In this document: positions 33,550-42,646 of the stretch, in pieces
Layout: every line of letters starts with the position of its first letter
Position numbering within the stretch: position 1 is the stretch's first letter
Source: Microbispora sp. H11081
GTDB taxonomy: Bacteria > Actinomycetota > Actinomycetes > Streptosporangiales > Streptosporangiaceae
Assembly (NCBI RefSeq): GCF_012999535.1
Contig: NZ_JABBWV010000006.1
Span: forward strand, 186,001 to 250,000
Direction of reading: 5' to 3'
Length of the DNA: 64,000 nucleotides
Translations under genes and position numbers: made by a program
The notes under the pieces: model-generated
What the model saw: the letters and a program-made list of their open reading frames with translations, nothing else
Databases searched by the model: none
What the model was told of the DNA's origin: nothing

Positions 33550-36500
33550 CTAGTCGCGCAGCTGCTCGATCATCCCCTCGGCGGCGCGGATGAGCGCGGC
33601 GGCGACGGCCGGGTCGGTCACCCGGTTGGTGTCGCCGGCGAATCCGACGAACCGCTCCAGGGCCTTGATCGCGTCGTCCTTCTTGCCCTTGCCTGCCTCC
33701 TTGACCGCCTGGTCGAACTGGGCGATCAGGACGTTGCCCGTGTTGCTCGTCACGGTGCCGGCGGCCTGGAAGGCCTCGAGCAGGGCGTCCAGGTCGTCGA
33801 AGGAGGTCGTGACCGTGAAGGCCGACTTCTTCTCCGTGACGTGGCCCGCGTTGTCCTTGGCGGTCACGACCAGCTCGTTCTCGCCGAGCGGCAGCTTCCA
33901 GAGCGGGAGCGGCTCACCCGAGGTGACCTGCAGGTCGCCGATCGCGGCGGTCACGCTCGCCACCCCGGACGTGGCGTCCGTGGCGGAGAACACCGGCGTG
34001 ATCGAGGCCGAGTTGCCGTAGTCGCCGGGCTCGACACCGCTCACGGTCAGCGCGGGCGCGGCCTTGTCGATCTTCACCGTGATGGTGCCGATCTGCGAGA
34101 CGTTGCCGGCGCTGTCGGTCGCGCGGTAGCGCACCTCGGTGGTGCCCTCGGTGCTCAGCGTCACCGCGTTGTTGGCGTTCGCCCAGGTGGTGCCGCCGTT
34201 GACCGAGTACTGCCGGCTCGCCACCGTGCCGTTGTCGGTCGCGGTGACCGTCATCGACACGTTGCCCTGGTACCAGCCGTTCTCACCGGTCGGCTGGGCC
34301 GGGTTGAGGGTGGCGGTCACGGTCGGCGGGGTCTTGTCGGCGACGCCGTCGCCCACGAACGTGAACGCGTCCACGTCCACGCCGCCCGTGGAGGTGACGT
34401 AGAGCTTGCCGGTGCCGGTGGGGGCGTTCGACAGGGGGGTGGTCACCGTCTGCCAGCCCGAGCCGGCCGGGATCGCGACGGTCGCGAACGGGGTCGCGGT
34501 CGCCGAGTTCCAGCGCAGCGACAGGGTGCCCGCGCCGCTGGCCTGGGTCTTCACCGCGGTGATGCCGGCGAAGTTGACCGGGTCGTAGGCGATGTAGTCG
34601 CCCGCGTCGAACGAGGTGATCTTGCTGAGCCCAGAGGCGGTCTCGTCCTGGGTCTTGGTGACGCCCTCGCTGTCGTCCCCGTGCTCGGCCTGCATGAGCT
34701 TGGGGTTGAGGATCAAGCTCGCGTCGCTGGAGGCGCCGGGGATGCCGCTGGCGCCGTTGTCGCGGTAGCTGACCACGACGACGCCGAAGATGTTCTCGGT
34801 CACGCCGTGCTCGGGAGCGTCGGCCGGGGTCGCCCAGGTGACGGTGCAGCCCGTGCCGGTGGTGATCGGGTGGGCGTGCGTGTCGTGGCCGAGTCCGAAG
34901 GTCCACTGCACCCGGCTGCAGGTCGGGTTGTCGCCGTCCTCCGCGTCGGTCACCTTGACCGTCAGCGGAACCGCGTTGCCCCAGTCGATGAAACTGCCGT
35001 CACCGGGAGTCTCGATGCTGACCACGGGGGCGGTGTTGCCGACGGTGATCTCGATGGTGGCGAGACCGTACCTGCCGCCCGCGTCGGTGACGCGGAGCCG
35101 GGCGGTGTACTGCCCGCGCTCGGTGTAGGTGTGGGTCGCCGTCACGCCCGTGGCGTCGAAGGAGCCGTTGCCGTCGAAGTCCCACTGGTAGGTCAGGGCG
35201 CCGGGCTCGGCGTCGGTGGACTTGGCGCCGCTGAACTCGACGGTGAGCGGCGCGTTGCTGCCCGACGTCTTGTCCACGGTGATCTTCGCCTGCGGGGCCT
35301 TGTTGCCGGGCGAGTAGTCGATGCGGTAGAGGCCCGAGTCGGGGTTGGCGCGGAAGAAGCCGTCGCCGTAGTCGAGCACGTACAGCGCGCCGTCGGGGCC
35401 GAACTCGATGTCGATCGGGTTGTCCGTGATGGGCATCGCCATCTTGGTCAGCTCGGCGTTCGGCAGGAAGTGCTCGAGCTTGGTCACCGGCCCGTCGGAG
35501 CCCGTCACCGTGAACGCCGCCAGGTAGTCCTGGGAGAACTCCGCGAAGAAGAACTTCTTGTCCCAGTACGCGGGGAACTTGATGGGCGAGGGGTTGTCGG
35601 CGTCGTAGTGGTAGACCGGACCACCCATCGGGCCCTGGCCGCCCTGCGCATCCCACTCGGTCAGCCCGGCCCACTCCGCGGGCTGGTCGGCCGCGCGGTC
35701 GCCGTAGTACAGGTCGGCGGGAACCGCGGGCGGCAGTTGGGCCAGGCCGGTGTTCCACCGGGAGGTGTTCGCCGGGCCCGCGTCGCAGTCGAACCACTCA
35801 CGCGGCTTCGAGGTCGCGTAGTCCCAGTTGTTGTAGTTGAAGTTGCCGCCGTGGCAGTACGGCCAGCCGGCGTTGATCGGCTTGGTGATCGGGGTGACGT
35901 TCCACTCGACGTAGCCCATGGGGCCGCGGTCGGGGTTGGCGGCGCCGGCGTCCGGGCCGTAGTCGCCCCACGACACCGTCCCGGTCGCCGAGTCGACGTC
36001 GATGCGGAACGGGTTCCGCGCGCCCATGACGAAGATCTCCGGCCGGGTCTTGGCCGTGCCCTCCGGGAACAAGTTGCCCTCGGGGATCGTGTAGGAGCCG
36101 TCCTCCTGCACCTTGATCCGCAGGATCTTGCCGCGCAGGTCGTTGGAGTTGCCCGCGCCGCGCCGCGCGTCGAAGCCGGGGTTCATCCCGGGCGCGTCGT
36201 TGTTGGGAGCCATGCCGCTGGCGCCGGGCGTGCTGGCCGGGGTGTTGTCACCGGTGGCCAGGTAGAGGTTGCCCTCGTCGTCCCAGTCGAAGTCGCCGGC
36301 GACGTGGCAGCACTGGCCGCGGTTGGTCTCGACCTTGATGATGACCTGCTCGGTGGACAGGTCGAGCTTGTCGCCGTCCCACTTGAACCGGGAGAGCTGG
36401 TTGTAGCCCTTCCACTGGTCCCAGTAGGACTCGTCCGCGCCGGCCGGCAGGGAGTTGGGCGCCGAGCCCGTCGGAGTGGTCGCCGGATACGGCGCGGTCA

Positions 36501-36867
36501 TCGTCTTGGGCGCGTAGTAGACGTAGACCCACTTGTTGCTCGCGAAGCCGGGGTCGACGCCGATCGTCTGCAGGCCGTCTTCCGAGTTGTTGTAGACGTC
36601 GAGCTTGTTAATGATCTTGGTCACGCCGGAGGCCGGGTCGGTCATCCGGATGTCGCCGTTGCGGGCGGTGTGCAGGACACGGCCGTCCGGCAGGATCGCC
36701 ATGTCGATCGGCTCGCCGACGTCCTTGGTGAGCGTGACCTTCTCGTAGTTCTCCCAGTGCAGCGCGTCTTCGTGCGCCTGCGCGGGTGCGGCGGTGAGCG
36801 CCGCCGTGAACGGCAGTGCCAGGGCGACGGCGAGCCCGCCGATGAATGTGCGAGTAGTACGATTCAA
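33550..36867 (-). CDS. Secreted PQQ-dependent sugar dehydrogenase-like protein with PKD, CBM6-like and FIMAH domains
   Basis: A 1105-residue exported protein. It has a signal peptide to AQA (about residue 31). A glucose/sorbosone dehydrogenase-type beta-propeller (about 40-520) has GLQTIGVDPGF, GDFDWDDEGNLYLATGDN, MGARNPFRIDVD and DIEFGPDGALYVLDYGDG. A PKD domain (YQWDFDGNGSFDATG) follows, then a sugar-binding-like jelly roll (DAGDYIAYDPVNFAG), Ig-like/OmpL47-type repeats (YSVNGGTTWANANN) and a helical FIMAH domain at the C terminus. It probably oxidises or binds extracellular carbohydrate. It is second in an operon behind the TIM-barrel gene and ends at the strong terminator at 33503-33542. 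Confidence 0.85.
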   Translation of the reverse strand: MNRTTRTFIGGLAVALALPFTAALTAAPAQAHEDALHWENYEKVTLTKDVGEPIDMAILPDGRVLHTARNGDIRMTDPASGVTKIINKLDVYNNSEDGLQTIGVDPGFASNKWVYVYYAPKTMTAPYPATTPTGSAPNSLPAGADESYWDQWKGYNQLSRFKWDGDKLDLSTEQVIIKVETNRGQCCHVAGDFDWDDEGNLYLATGDNTPASTPGASGMAPNNDAPGMNPGFDARRGAGNSNDLRGKILRIKVQEDGSYTIPEGNLFPEGTAKTRPEIFVMGARNPFRIDVDSATGTVSWGDYGPDAGAANPDRGPMGYVEWNVTPITKPINAGWPYCHGGNFNYNNWDYATSKPREWFDCDAGPANTSRWNTGLAQLPPAVPADLYYGDRAADQPAEWAGLTEWDAQGGQGPMGGPVYHYDADNPSPIKFPAYWDKKFFFAEFSQDYLAAFTVTGSDGPVTKLEHFLPNAELTKMAMPITDNPIDIEFGPDGALYVLDYGDGFFRANPDSGLYRIDYSPGNKAPQAKITVDKTSGSNAPLTVEFSGAKSTDAEPGALTYQWDFDGNGSFDATGVTATHTYTERGQYTARLRVTDAGGRYGLATIEITVGNTAPVVSIETPGDGSFIDWGNAVPLTVKVTDAEDGDNPTCSRVQWTFGLGHDTHAHPITTGTGCTVTWATPADAPEHGVTENIFGVVVVSYRDNGASGIPGASSDASLILNPKLMQAEHGDDSEGVTKTQDETASGLSKITSFDAGDYIAYDPVNFAGITAVKTQASGAGTLSLRWNSATATPFATVAIPAGSGWQTVTTPLSNAPTGTGKLYVTSTGGVDVDAFTFVGDGVADKTPPTVTATLNPAQPTGENGWYQGNVSMTVTATDNGTVASRQYSVNGGTTWANANNAVTLSTEGTTEVRYRATDSAGNVSQIGTITVKIDKAAPALTVSGVEPGDYGNSASITPVFSATDATSGVASVTAAIGDLQVTSGEPLPLWKLPLGENELVVTAKDNAGHVTEKKSAFTVTTSFDDLDALLEAFQAAGTVTSNTGNVLIAQFDQAVKEAGKGKKDDAIKALERFVGFAGDTNRVTDPAVAAALIRAAEGMIEQLRD

Positions 36868-36973
36868 CTCTGCTGCGCCTCTTCTGTCAGGGGGTGGCAG
36901 GGGGAAAGGTGGACCGCCGCGTGCCGCTGGAACGGGTCAAACGCGTGGCGGTCCGCCCTACTCGTCGAAGTCG

Positions 36974-38122
36974 TCAGCCGCGCAGAGCGGACATGTTGTC
37001 GTAGCTCAGCGCCGCGTACTGCAGCGACTGCGCGGGGTTGGCGTTGCCGCCGGGCGCGGTGTCCTGCTCGTACATCGGGTGGTGGTAGCCCTTGGCGCCC
37101 ATGCCGCGGAAGAACTTGGCGTAGTCGATGTCGCCGGTGCCGAACGGAACCATGTCGTAGCCGTTGGCCGTGCCGGTGTTGATCTTGCCGTCCTTGGCGT
37201 GGAACAGCGGGAACCGCTTGGTCTGCGCGCGCACGACGGCGAGCGGGTCGAAGATCTGCGTCTGGGTGGACCCGTCGGGCGCGGTGAAGGTCTTGTGCTT
37301 GTACTGCGCGACGTGGGCCCAGTAGATGTCCATCTCGAGCCACACGTGCTTGGGATCGGTGATCTGGAGGAAGTACTCCAGGCGGCGGATGCCGGAGGAG
37401 CGGGTGGGCCGGCCCTGGGCGTCGAGCGGGCCGCTGTCGAGCAGGAAGCTGTAGGCCACGTCGTGGTTGTGCGTGTACAGCTTGAGGCCCGCGGCGGTGG
37501 CGAGCTCGCCCAGCGCGTTCCACTTCTCCGCGGCCCGGTCCCAGTCGGCCTTGTACGCGGTGCCGGTCGGGTCGCTGCCGGTGCCCACGTGACCCATGCC
37601 GAGGATGTTGGCGATCTCCAGGTGGAGCTTGAAGCGGTCCAGGTCGGCCTGGGTCAGCGGCCAGGAGCTGGGGATGAAGCCGTGGTTGCCCTGGGCGACC
37701 AGGCCGTTGTCGTCCAGCCAGCTGCGCAGCAGCCTGGCGCCCTCGACGTTCTCCAGGCTGGCGCCGCCCTCGGCGTTGGGGTGCTGGCTGTAGCCGGCGA
37801 ACTCGATCTGCGCGTAGCCGATCCTGGCGAGCTCCTCGAACACGGCGCGGAAGCCGGAGGGGAGGTTGCTGGACAGGGGGTCACGGGAGATGGCGTCGCG
37901 CACCGTGTAAAGGATGATGCCGCGCCGCGGCGGCGGGATGAGGAGGCCGTTCGGGCCCGGCCCCGAGGGCGCCGCCTGCGCGGCCGACTTCATCGGGCCG
38001 GCGGCCGTGATGGCGGCGGCCGCCGCCATGCCGGTCGTGGCGGCGAGCAGCTGCCGGCGGCTGAGCCCCAGCCGGCGCCCCAGCTTGCCCGCTGATTCCA
38101 TCTCTTCTTCGTACACACTCAT
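36974..38122 (-). CDS. Tat-exported sugar phosphate isomerase/epimerase-like TIM barrel
   Basis: About 382 residues. The N terminus (LGLSRRQLLAATTG) is a twin-arginine signal, so the folded protein, probably with a bound metal, is exported. The barrel is the xylose-isomerase-like AP endonuclease-2 family: IILYTVRDAI at the first strand, IEFAGYSQH, YTHNHDVAYSF, WLEMDIYWAH and FHAKDG carry the usual metal-binding His, Glu and Asp. Extracytoplasmic members are often paired with ThuA or PQQ-dehydrogenase genes for sugar breakdown, as here. I place the start at ATG 38122 behind GGAG; ATG 38101 is an alternative. Confidence 0.83.
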   Translation of the reverse strand: MSVYEEEMESAGKLGRRLGLSRRQLLAATTGMAAAAAITAAGPMKSAAQAAPSGPGPNGLLIPPPRRGIILYTVRDAISRDPLSSNLPSGFRAVFEELARIGYAQIEFAGYSQHPNAEGGASLENVEGARLLRSWLDDNGLVAQGNHGFIPSSWPLTQADLDRFKLHLEIANILGMGHVGTGSDPTGTAYKADWDRAAEKWNALGELATAAGLKLYTHNHDVAYSFLLDSGPLDAQGRPTRSSGIRRLEYFLQITDPKHVWLEMDIYWAHVAQYKHKTFTAPDGSTQTQIFDPLAVVRAQTKRFPLFHAKDGKINTGTANGYDMVPFGTGDIDYAKFFRGMGAKGYHHPMYEQDTAPGGNANPAQSLQYAALSYDNMSALRG

Positions 38123-38493
38123 CGTCTGCCAACTCCATCTGCCTGAAGAACGTGATCCCCCGATGACGCGGCTGGGCCGCTGGTGCACTTGTCCAGCAAG
38201 CTACGACACTTTTGTCGCATTGGAAAGAAGTTCGGTCGTGATCGTTTTAACTTTGTTATCACGCAGGACAAAGTGGCTGTGAGGGAGAGGGAAAGGCAGC
38301 GTGGGCGCGGTGGCGCGCGGCGGCGCTCCCTGGGTGCCCGGGCGGTCGGTGCCGGGGCTGACGCTCCAGGAGCGGCGCGATTGAACTTTCCGTAGCCTGT
38401 TAGAAACTTTTTCTTGTCAGCGACGAAAGATGCCTCTTAGTATCCGAATGTTCCGGGGTCATCCTTCATACCCGAGTTGACGGGAGAGTTACA
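38123..38493. promoter_or_regulatory. Divergent control region of the secreted-sugar operon and ebo-type operon
   Basis: 371 bases with two AT-rich islands in a GC-rich background. Island one (38205-38275) has GGAAAGAAGTTC and TTAACTTTGTTA (38247-38258). Island two (38390-38425) has the perfect dyad AGAAA-CTT-TTTCT (38402-38414). Similar elements lie upstream of the ROK gene at 46346: TCAACTTTATTA (46411-46422) and GAAA-AG-TTTC (46453-46462). These are candidate ROK operators serving both operons. Confidence 0.55.
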
Positions 38494-39636
38494 GTGCCCA
38501 TCGGTGTCTGGCTGGTCGGCGCCCGGGGGTCCGTCGCGACCACGGCGGTGGTCGGGGCGGCGGCGGTTCGGGCGGGAGCGGCTCCGCCCACCGGATGCGT
38601 CATCGAGACCACCGGTTTCCCCTCGGGCTTCGCGCCCCTGGGCGACCTCGTGTTCGGCGGTCACGACGTAGTGGGAACCCCGCTGCGCAAGAGGGCCGAG
38701 ATGCTCGCCCAGGCGGGTGTGGTCCCTCCCTTCCTGACGACCCTGCTCGCCGCGGATCTCGACGCCGCGGAGGCGGAGATCAGGCACGGCTACCTGCCCG
38801 GCGAGGAGAGCCAGGCCGACGCCGCGCGGCGGCTGGCGGGCGACATCGCGGACTTCAGGGAGCGGCGCGGCCTGTCCCATGTCGTCGTGGTGGACCTGTC
38901 GTCGACCGAGCCCCCCGCCGAGGTGCCGTACGTGAGGCTCGCCGAGCTGGAGGAGGCGCTCGCCTCCGGGCAGGACCCGCTGCCCGCCAGCTCCCTGTAC
39001 GCCTACGCGGCCTTCACCGCCGGCTGCGGCTACGTGGCCTTCACTCCTTCCGCGGGCCCGACGCCGCCCGCCCTGGACGAGCTGGCGCGGCGCAACGGCG
39101 TACCGTACGCGGGGCGTGACGGCAAGACCGGCGAGACGCTGGTCAAGAGCGCGCTCGCGCCGATGTTCGCCGGGCGGGCGCTGCGCGTGCGCTCGTGGTC
39201 GGGGCTCAACCTGCTCGGCGGCGGCGACGGCGCCACGCTGGCCGACCCGGCCGCGCGGGCGAGCAAGTCGGCGAGCAAGGCGCGTGCCGTCCCCGCGATC
39301 GTCGGCGAGGACGTCGAAGGCCTGACGCACATCGACTACGTCGCCGACCTCGGCGAGTGGAAGACCGCCTGGGACCACATCACGTTCGAGGGCTTCCTCG
39401 GCGTCCGCATGACCATGCAGTTCACCTGGCAGGGCTGCGACTCGACGCTGGCCGCCCCGCTCATCCTCGACCTCGCCCGCCTCGTCGCGCGGGCCCACGA
39501 GGCGGGCCACGGCGGCGTGCTTCCCGAGCTCGGCTACTTCTTCAAGGACCCGCTGGGCGGGGCGGGCCACGACCTGCCCACGCAGTACGCCCGGCTGGTG
39601 GACTTCGCACGGTCACTGACGGGTGAACGGCCGTGA
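38494..39636 (+). CDS. Inositol-3-phosphate synthase-like NAD-dependent cyclase
   Basis: A 380-residue protein of the myo-inositol-1-phosphate synthase family. The NAD-binding start is IGVWLVGARGSVATTAVVG. Active-site regions include FTPSAGPTPPALDEL, GRDGKTGETLVKSALAPMF (conserved lysine) and GLNLLGGGDGATLADP. The family turns glucose 6-phosphate into inositol 3-phosphate. In actinomycetes a canonical ino1 usually serves phosphatidylinositol and mycothiol elsewhere, so this copy is probably specialised. It opens a seven-gene ebo-type operon, where it takes the place of the sugar phosphate cyclase (EboD) of classical clusters. The GTG start follows GGGAGAG and the stop overlaps the next gene by GTGA. 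Confidence 0.85.
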   Translation: MPIGVWLVGARGSVATTAVVGAAAVRAGAAPPTGCVIETTGFPSGFAPLGDLVFGGHDVVGTPLRKRAEMLAQAGVVPPFLTTLLAADLDAAEAEIRHGYLPGEESQADAARRLAGDIADFRERRGLSHVVVVDLSSTEPPAEVPYVRLAELEEALASGQDPLPASSLYAYAAFTAGCGYVAFTPSAGPTPPALDELARRNGVPYAGRDGKTGETLVKSALAPMFAGRALRVRSWSGLNLLGGGDGATLADPAARASKSASKARAVPAIVGEDVEGLTHIDYVADLGEWKTAWDHITFEGFLGVRMTMQFTWQGCDSTLAAPLILDLARLVARAHEAGHGGVLPELGYFFKDPLGGAGHDLPTQYARLVDFARSLTGERP

Positions 39637-40478
39637 GGGCCTGGCTGGAGCTGGTCCGCGCGCCCGCCGCGCTGTCCGTCCCGGGTGACACGCTCGCGGG
39701 CGCGGCGGCGGCGGCGAGGCCGGCCCGGCCCGGCCTCGCCGCCGCGTCCGTGCTGCTCTACTGGGCCGGGATGGCGCTGAACGACTGGTCGGACCGGAAG
39801 CTCGACGCGAAGGAGCGCCCGGAACGGCCCATCCCCTCCGGCCGGATCAGCCCGGAGGGGGCGCTCGGCCTCGCCGTCGCCCTGACCGGCGCGGGGGTGG
39901 CCACCGCCGCGATCTCCGGCGGACGGCGCGGGTTCGCGATCGCCGGCCTGCTCGCCGGCGCGGCGTGGGCCTACGACCTGCGTCTGAAGCACACCGCGGC
40001 GGGCCCGGCCGCGATGGCGGCCTGCCGCGCGCTCGACGTGCTGCTCGGGGCGGGACCGGGGACGCGGGCGGCCGCCCCCATGGCGCTGGCCGTCGGCGCC
40101 CACACCTACGGCATCACCCTGCTCGGCCGGGCCGAGGTGGACGGCGCCACCCCCGCGACCATCGCCCAGTCGCTGACCGCGACCGGCGCGTCCGCGGCGC
40201 TGGCCGCCGTCGCCTGCCGGCACGGCGACACGGGCGGGCGGCTCGGCGCGGCCGCCATGATCGCCGGTTACCTCGCCACGGCGGGCCGGGCCCAGCTGGC
40301 GCTGCGCGCCGACCCCGACCCCGAGCAGGTGCGGCAGGCGGTGCGGATGAGCATCCTCGGCCTGATCCCGCTGCAGGCGGCGGGGGTGGCCGGACGGGGC
40401 AGGTTCGCCCAGGCGGCGGCGCTGCTGGCCGCGCTGCCGGCCGGCCGCTGGCTGTCGGCGAAGGTGGCCACGTCGTGA
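39633..40478 (+). CDS. eboC: UbiA-like prenyltransferase, EboC type
   Basis: A 281-residue polytopic membrane protein of the UbiA superfamily. The magnesium/diphosphate-binding motif NDWSDRKLD (about 50-58) is intact, followed by ERPIPSGRIS. The second aspartate region reads YDLRLKHTAAGP (about 111), the form seen in EboC proteins. It would transfer a polyprenyl chain to an acceptor; next to an inositol-phosphate synthase the acceptor may be a cyclitol. This is inference from context. It overlaps both neighbours by four bases (GTGA), indicating tight coupling. Confidence 0.8.
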   Translation: MRAWLELVRAPAALSVPGDTLAGAAAAARPARPGLAAASVLLYWAGMALNDWSDRKLDAKERPERPIPSGRISPEGALGLAVALTGAGVATAAISGGRRGFAIAGLLAGAAWAYDLRLKHTAAGPAAMAACRALDVLLGAGPGTRAAAPMALAVGAHTYGITLLGRAEVDGATPATIAQSLTATGASAALAAVACRHGDTGGRLGAAAMIAGYLATAGRAQLALRADPDPEQVRQAVRMSILGLIPLQAAGVAGRGRFAQAAALLAALPAGRWLSAKVATS

Positions 40479-41326
40479 GCGTGCTCATGAACTGGGCCTA
40501 CTGCACCAACGGCTTCCGCGACCATCCGCTCGACCAGACGCTGGAGGTGCTCGCCGACCTCGGCTACACGGGCGCGGCGGTCACCCTCGACCACGGGCAT
40601 CTCATGCCGGGGGCCTCTCCCGCGGAGGTCGGGCGGATCGCGGCGCTGGCGCGGCGGCTCGGCCTGGCCCTCGTCGTCGAGACGGGCGGCAGGTACACGC
40701 TCGACCCCCGGCGCAAGCACTTCCCCACGCTGCTGCACGACGAGGCCGAGGCCCGCGTGCGCTTCGTGGGCGAGGCCATGCGGATCGCGGCCGACCTCGG
40801 CGCCCCCGTGGTGCACCTGTGGAGCGGCATCCGGCCGCCGGAGGTGCCGGAGGCCGAGGCGTGGGACCGGCTCGTCCGCCACTGCGAGCGCCTGCTCGCC
40901 GAGGCGGACGAGGTGGGCGTCACGCTCGGGTTCGAGCCGGAGCCGGGGATGCTCGTGGCCGACCTGGCCGGATACGAACGGCTGCGCGGCCTGCTCGGCG
41001 GGCACCCGAGGTTCGGCCTCACTCTGGACATCGGGCACTGCCGCTGCCTTGAGCCGTACGACGTGCCCGAATGCGTCGAGCGGGCGCTGCCGCACCTCGT
41101 GCACGTGCAGATCGAGGACATGCGGCGGGGCGTACACGAGCATCTCGAGTTCGGCGAGGGCGAGATCGACTTCCCGCCCGCGCTCGCCGCGCTCGACGGC
41201 TTCGGCGGGCTGGTCGCCGTCGAACTGGCCAGGCACAGCCATGCGGCGCCCGACGTGGCGCGAAGGTCGATCGAATTCCTGAGGAGGGCACATGACCTGG
41301 CTGGCGCGGGCCGTAGCCGACGTTGA
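40475..41326 (+). CDS. Sugar phosphate isomerase/epimerase-fold protein of the ebo-type operon
   Basis: A 283-residue cytoplasmic TIM barrel (xylose-isomerase-like). It opens SVLMNWAYCTNGFRDH, has FEPEPGMLVADL, LTLDIGHCRCLEP and HVQIEDMRRGVHEHL, which supply metal-binding Glu, Asp, His and Glu. The AYCTN opening and FEPEPG also occur in EboE three genes on, so the two are probably paralogues. It likely isomerises or epimerises a sugar or cyclitol intermediate. The 3' end overlaps eboA by 35 bases. It has no counterpart in the minimal ebo set that I know. Confidence 0.8.
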   Translation: MSVLMNWAYCTNGFRDHPLDQTLEVLADLGYTGAAVTLDHGHLMPGASPAEVGRIAALARRLGLALVVETGGRYTLDPRRKHFPTLLHDEAEARVRFVGEAMRIAADLGAPVVHLWSGIRPPEVPEAEAWDRLVRHCERLLAEADEVGVTLGFEPEPGMLVADLAGYERLRGLLGGHPRFGLTLDIGHCRCLEPYDVPECVERALPHLVHVQIEDMRRGVHEHLEFGEGEIDFPPALAALDGFGGLVAVELARHSHAAPDVARRSIEFLRRAHDLAGAGRSRR

Positions 41327-41795
41327 GCGCGACCCCGAGACCGTCTACGCGCTGTTCCCGCGGGCCGTGCGCGAGGGTGGTCCCGGCGCGCGCGCGGAGC
41401 TGCTGAGAGCGCTCACAACGGCCCTGCCCGACCCGGTGGCGGCCATCACGAAGCTCTACTGGCAGGGCGACGCCGGGGAGCGGCTGGAGATCCTCGAGGC
41501 GCTCGCGCGGCTCGACCTCGGCCCTGAGGCTCTCCCGCTCGTCCACGACGCCCTGCGCACCAACGACACCCGGCTGGTCGCCGCCGCGCTCGGCGCGTAC
41601 GGCTCGACCTGGCTGGACGACCACGCCTTCCGCCAGGGCGTGCTCAAGTGTGTCTTCATGTCCGTTCCGCTGGCGTCCGTCGAGGGCCTCGACCGGCGTA
41701 TCGACGACGAACTGCGGCGCATGCTCGCCGACTTCGCCGCCGAGCGCCGCGCGGCCGGACGGCCCGTACCCCCCGACGTTCTCGAGAGGCTCTGA
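41292..41795 (+). CDS. eboA: EboA domain protein
   Basis: A 167-residue soluble, largely helical protein (HEAT-like short repeats: LEILEALARLDLGPEALPL and RLVAAALGAYGSTWL). The conserved GVLKCVFMSVPLASVEGLDRR (in parts) is the EboA signature. EboA proteins occur only in ebo clusters and have no known activity; a scaffold or carrier role has been proposed. GAGGAGGG eight bases before the ATG supports the start, which lies inside the preceding gene. Confidence 0.8.
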   Translation: MTWLARAVADVERDPETVYALFPRAVREGGPGARAELLRALTTALPDPVAAITKLYWQGDAGERLEILEALARLDLGPEALPLVHDALRTNDTRLVAAALGAYGSTWLDDHAFRQGVLKCVFMSVPLASVEGLDRRIDDELRRMLADFAAERRAAGRPVPPDVLERL

Positions 41796-41801
41796 TTCCG
41801 G

Positions 41802-42644
41802 ATGAGGATCTTCGACCCCCACGTCCACATGACGTCCCGCACGACGGACGACTACGAGCGCATGTACGCCGCCGGGGTCCGCGCCGTCGTGGAGCCCGCC
41901 TTCTGGCTCGGCCAGCCGCGCACGAACGTCGGCAGCTTCCTCGACTACTTCGACGCGCTGCTGGGCTGGGAGCCGTACCGGGCCGCGCAGTACGGCATCC
42001 GCCACCACTGCACGCTCGCGCTCAACCCCAAGGAGGCCAACGACCCGCGCTGCGCGGGCGTGCTGGACGAGCTGCCCCGCTACCTGCTGAAGGACTCCGT
42101 CGTGGCGGTCGGCGAGGTGGGTTACGACTCGGTGACGCCGGAGGAGGACCGCGTCTTCGAGGCCCAGCTCGCGCTCGCCGAGGAGCACGGCCTGCCGGTG
42201 CTGGTGCACACGCCGCACCGCGACAAGGCCGCGGGGACCCGCCGCACGCTCGACGTGGTCAAGGGCATGGACCCGGGCAAGGTGCTCGTCGACCACCTCA
42301 ACGAGCTCACCGTCGGCATGGTCCGCGACGCCGGGTGCTGGGCGGGCTTCTCGATCTACCCGGACACCAAGATGGACCCGGACCGCATGGTGGCGATACT
42401 CAAGGAGTACGGCACCGAGCGGATGATCGTTAACTCCGCCGCCGACTGGGGACGCAGCGACGTGCTCAAGACCCGGCAGGTCGGCGATGCCATGCTCGCG
42501 GCCGGGTTCTCCGACGACGACGTCGACCAGGTGCTGTGGCGCAACCCGGTCGCCTTCTACGGCCAGAGCGGGCGGCTGCGCCTGGACGACGTCGAGTCCG
42601 GCGGCGACTTCGAGGGCAACACGATCCTGCGCGGGACGCGCTGA
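41802..42644 (+). CDS. eboB: TatD-family metal-dependent hydrolase, EboB type
   Basis: A 280-residue amidohydrolase-fold protein. It has the metal motif DPHVHM (residues 4-9), GEVGYDS with the bridging glutamate (about 106), LVHTPHRDK, VDHLNE and NSAADWG supplying the remaining His and Asp ligands. All expected ligands are present, so it should be an active hydrolase, of unknown substrate. It lies six bases after eboA and two before eboE. Confidence 0.85.
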   Translation: MRIFDPHVHMTSRTTDDYERMYAAGVRAVVEPAFWLGQPRTNVGSFLDYFDALLGWEPYRAAQYGIRHHCTLALNPKEANDPRCAGVLDELPRYLLKDSVVAVGEVGYDSVTPEEDRVFEAQLALAEEHGLPVLVHTPHRDKAAGTRRTLDVVKGMDPGKVLVDHLNELTVGMVRDAGCWAGFSIYPDTKMDPDRMVAILKEYGTERMIVNSAADWGRSDVLKTRQVGDAMLAAGFSDDDVDQVLWRNPVAFYGQSGRLRLDDVESGGDFEGNTILRGTR

Positions 42645-42646
42645 CC

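Noticed and set aside
33262-37182. 1306-codon plus-strand open frame
   Set aside because: Mirror frame of the secreted PQQ-type protein; Val/Arg/Gly/His-rich with no motifs.
38402-38414. AGAAA-CTT-TTTCT read as an intrinsic terminator with T-run
   Set aside because: The stem is only five A/T-rich pairs; the position upstream of a start and resemblance to the ROK-gene dyad favour an operator.
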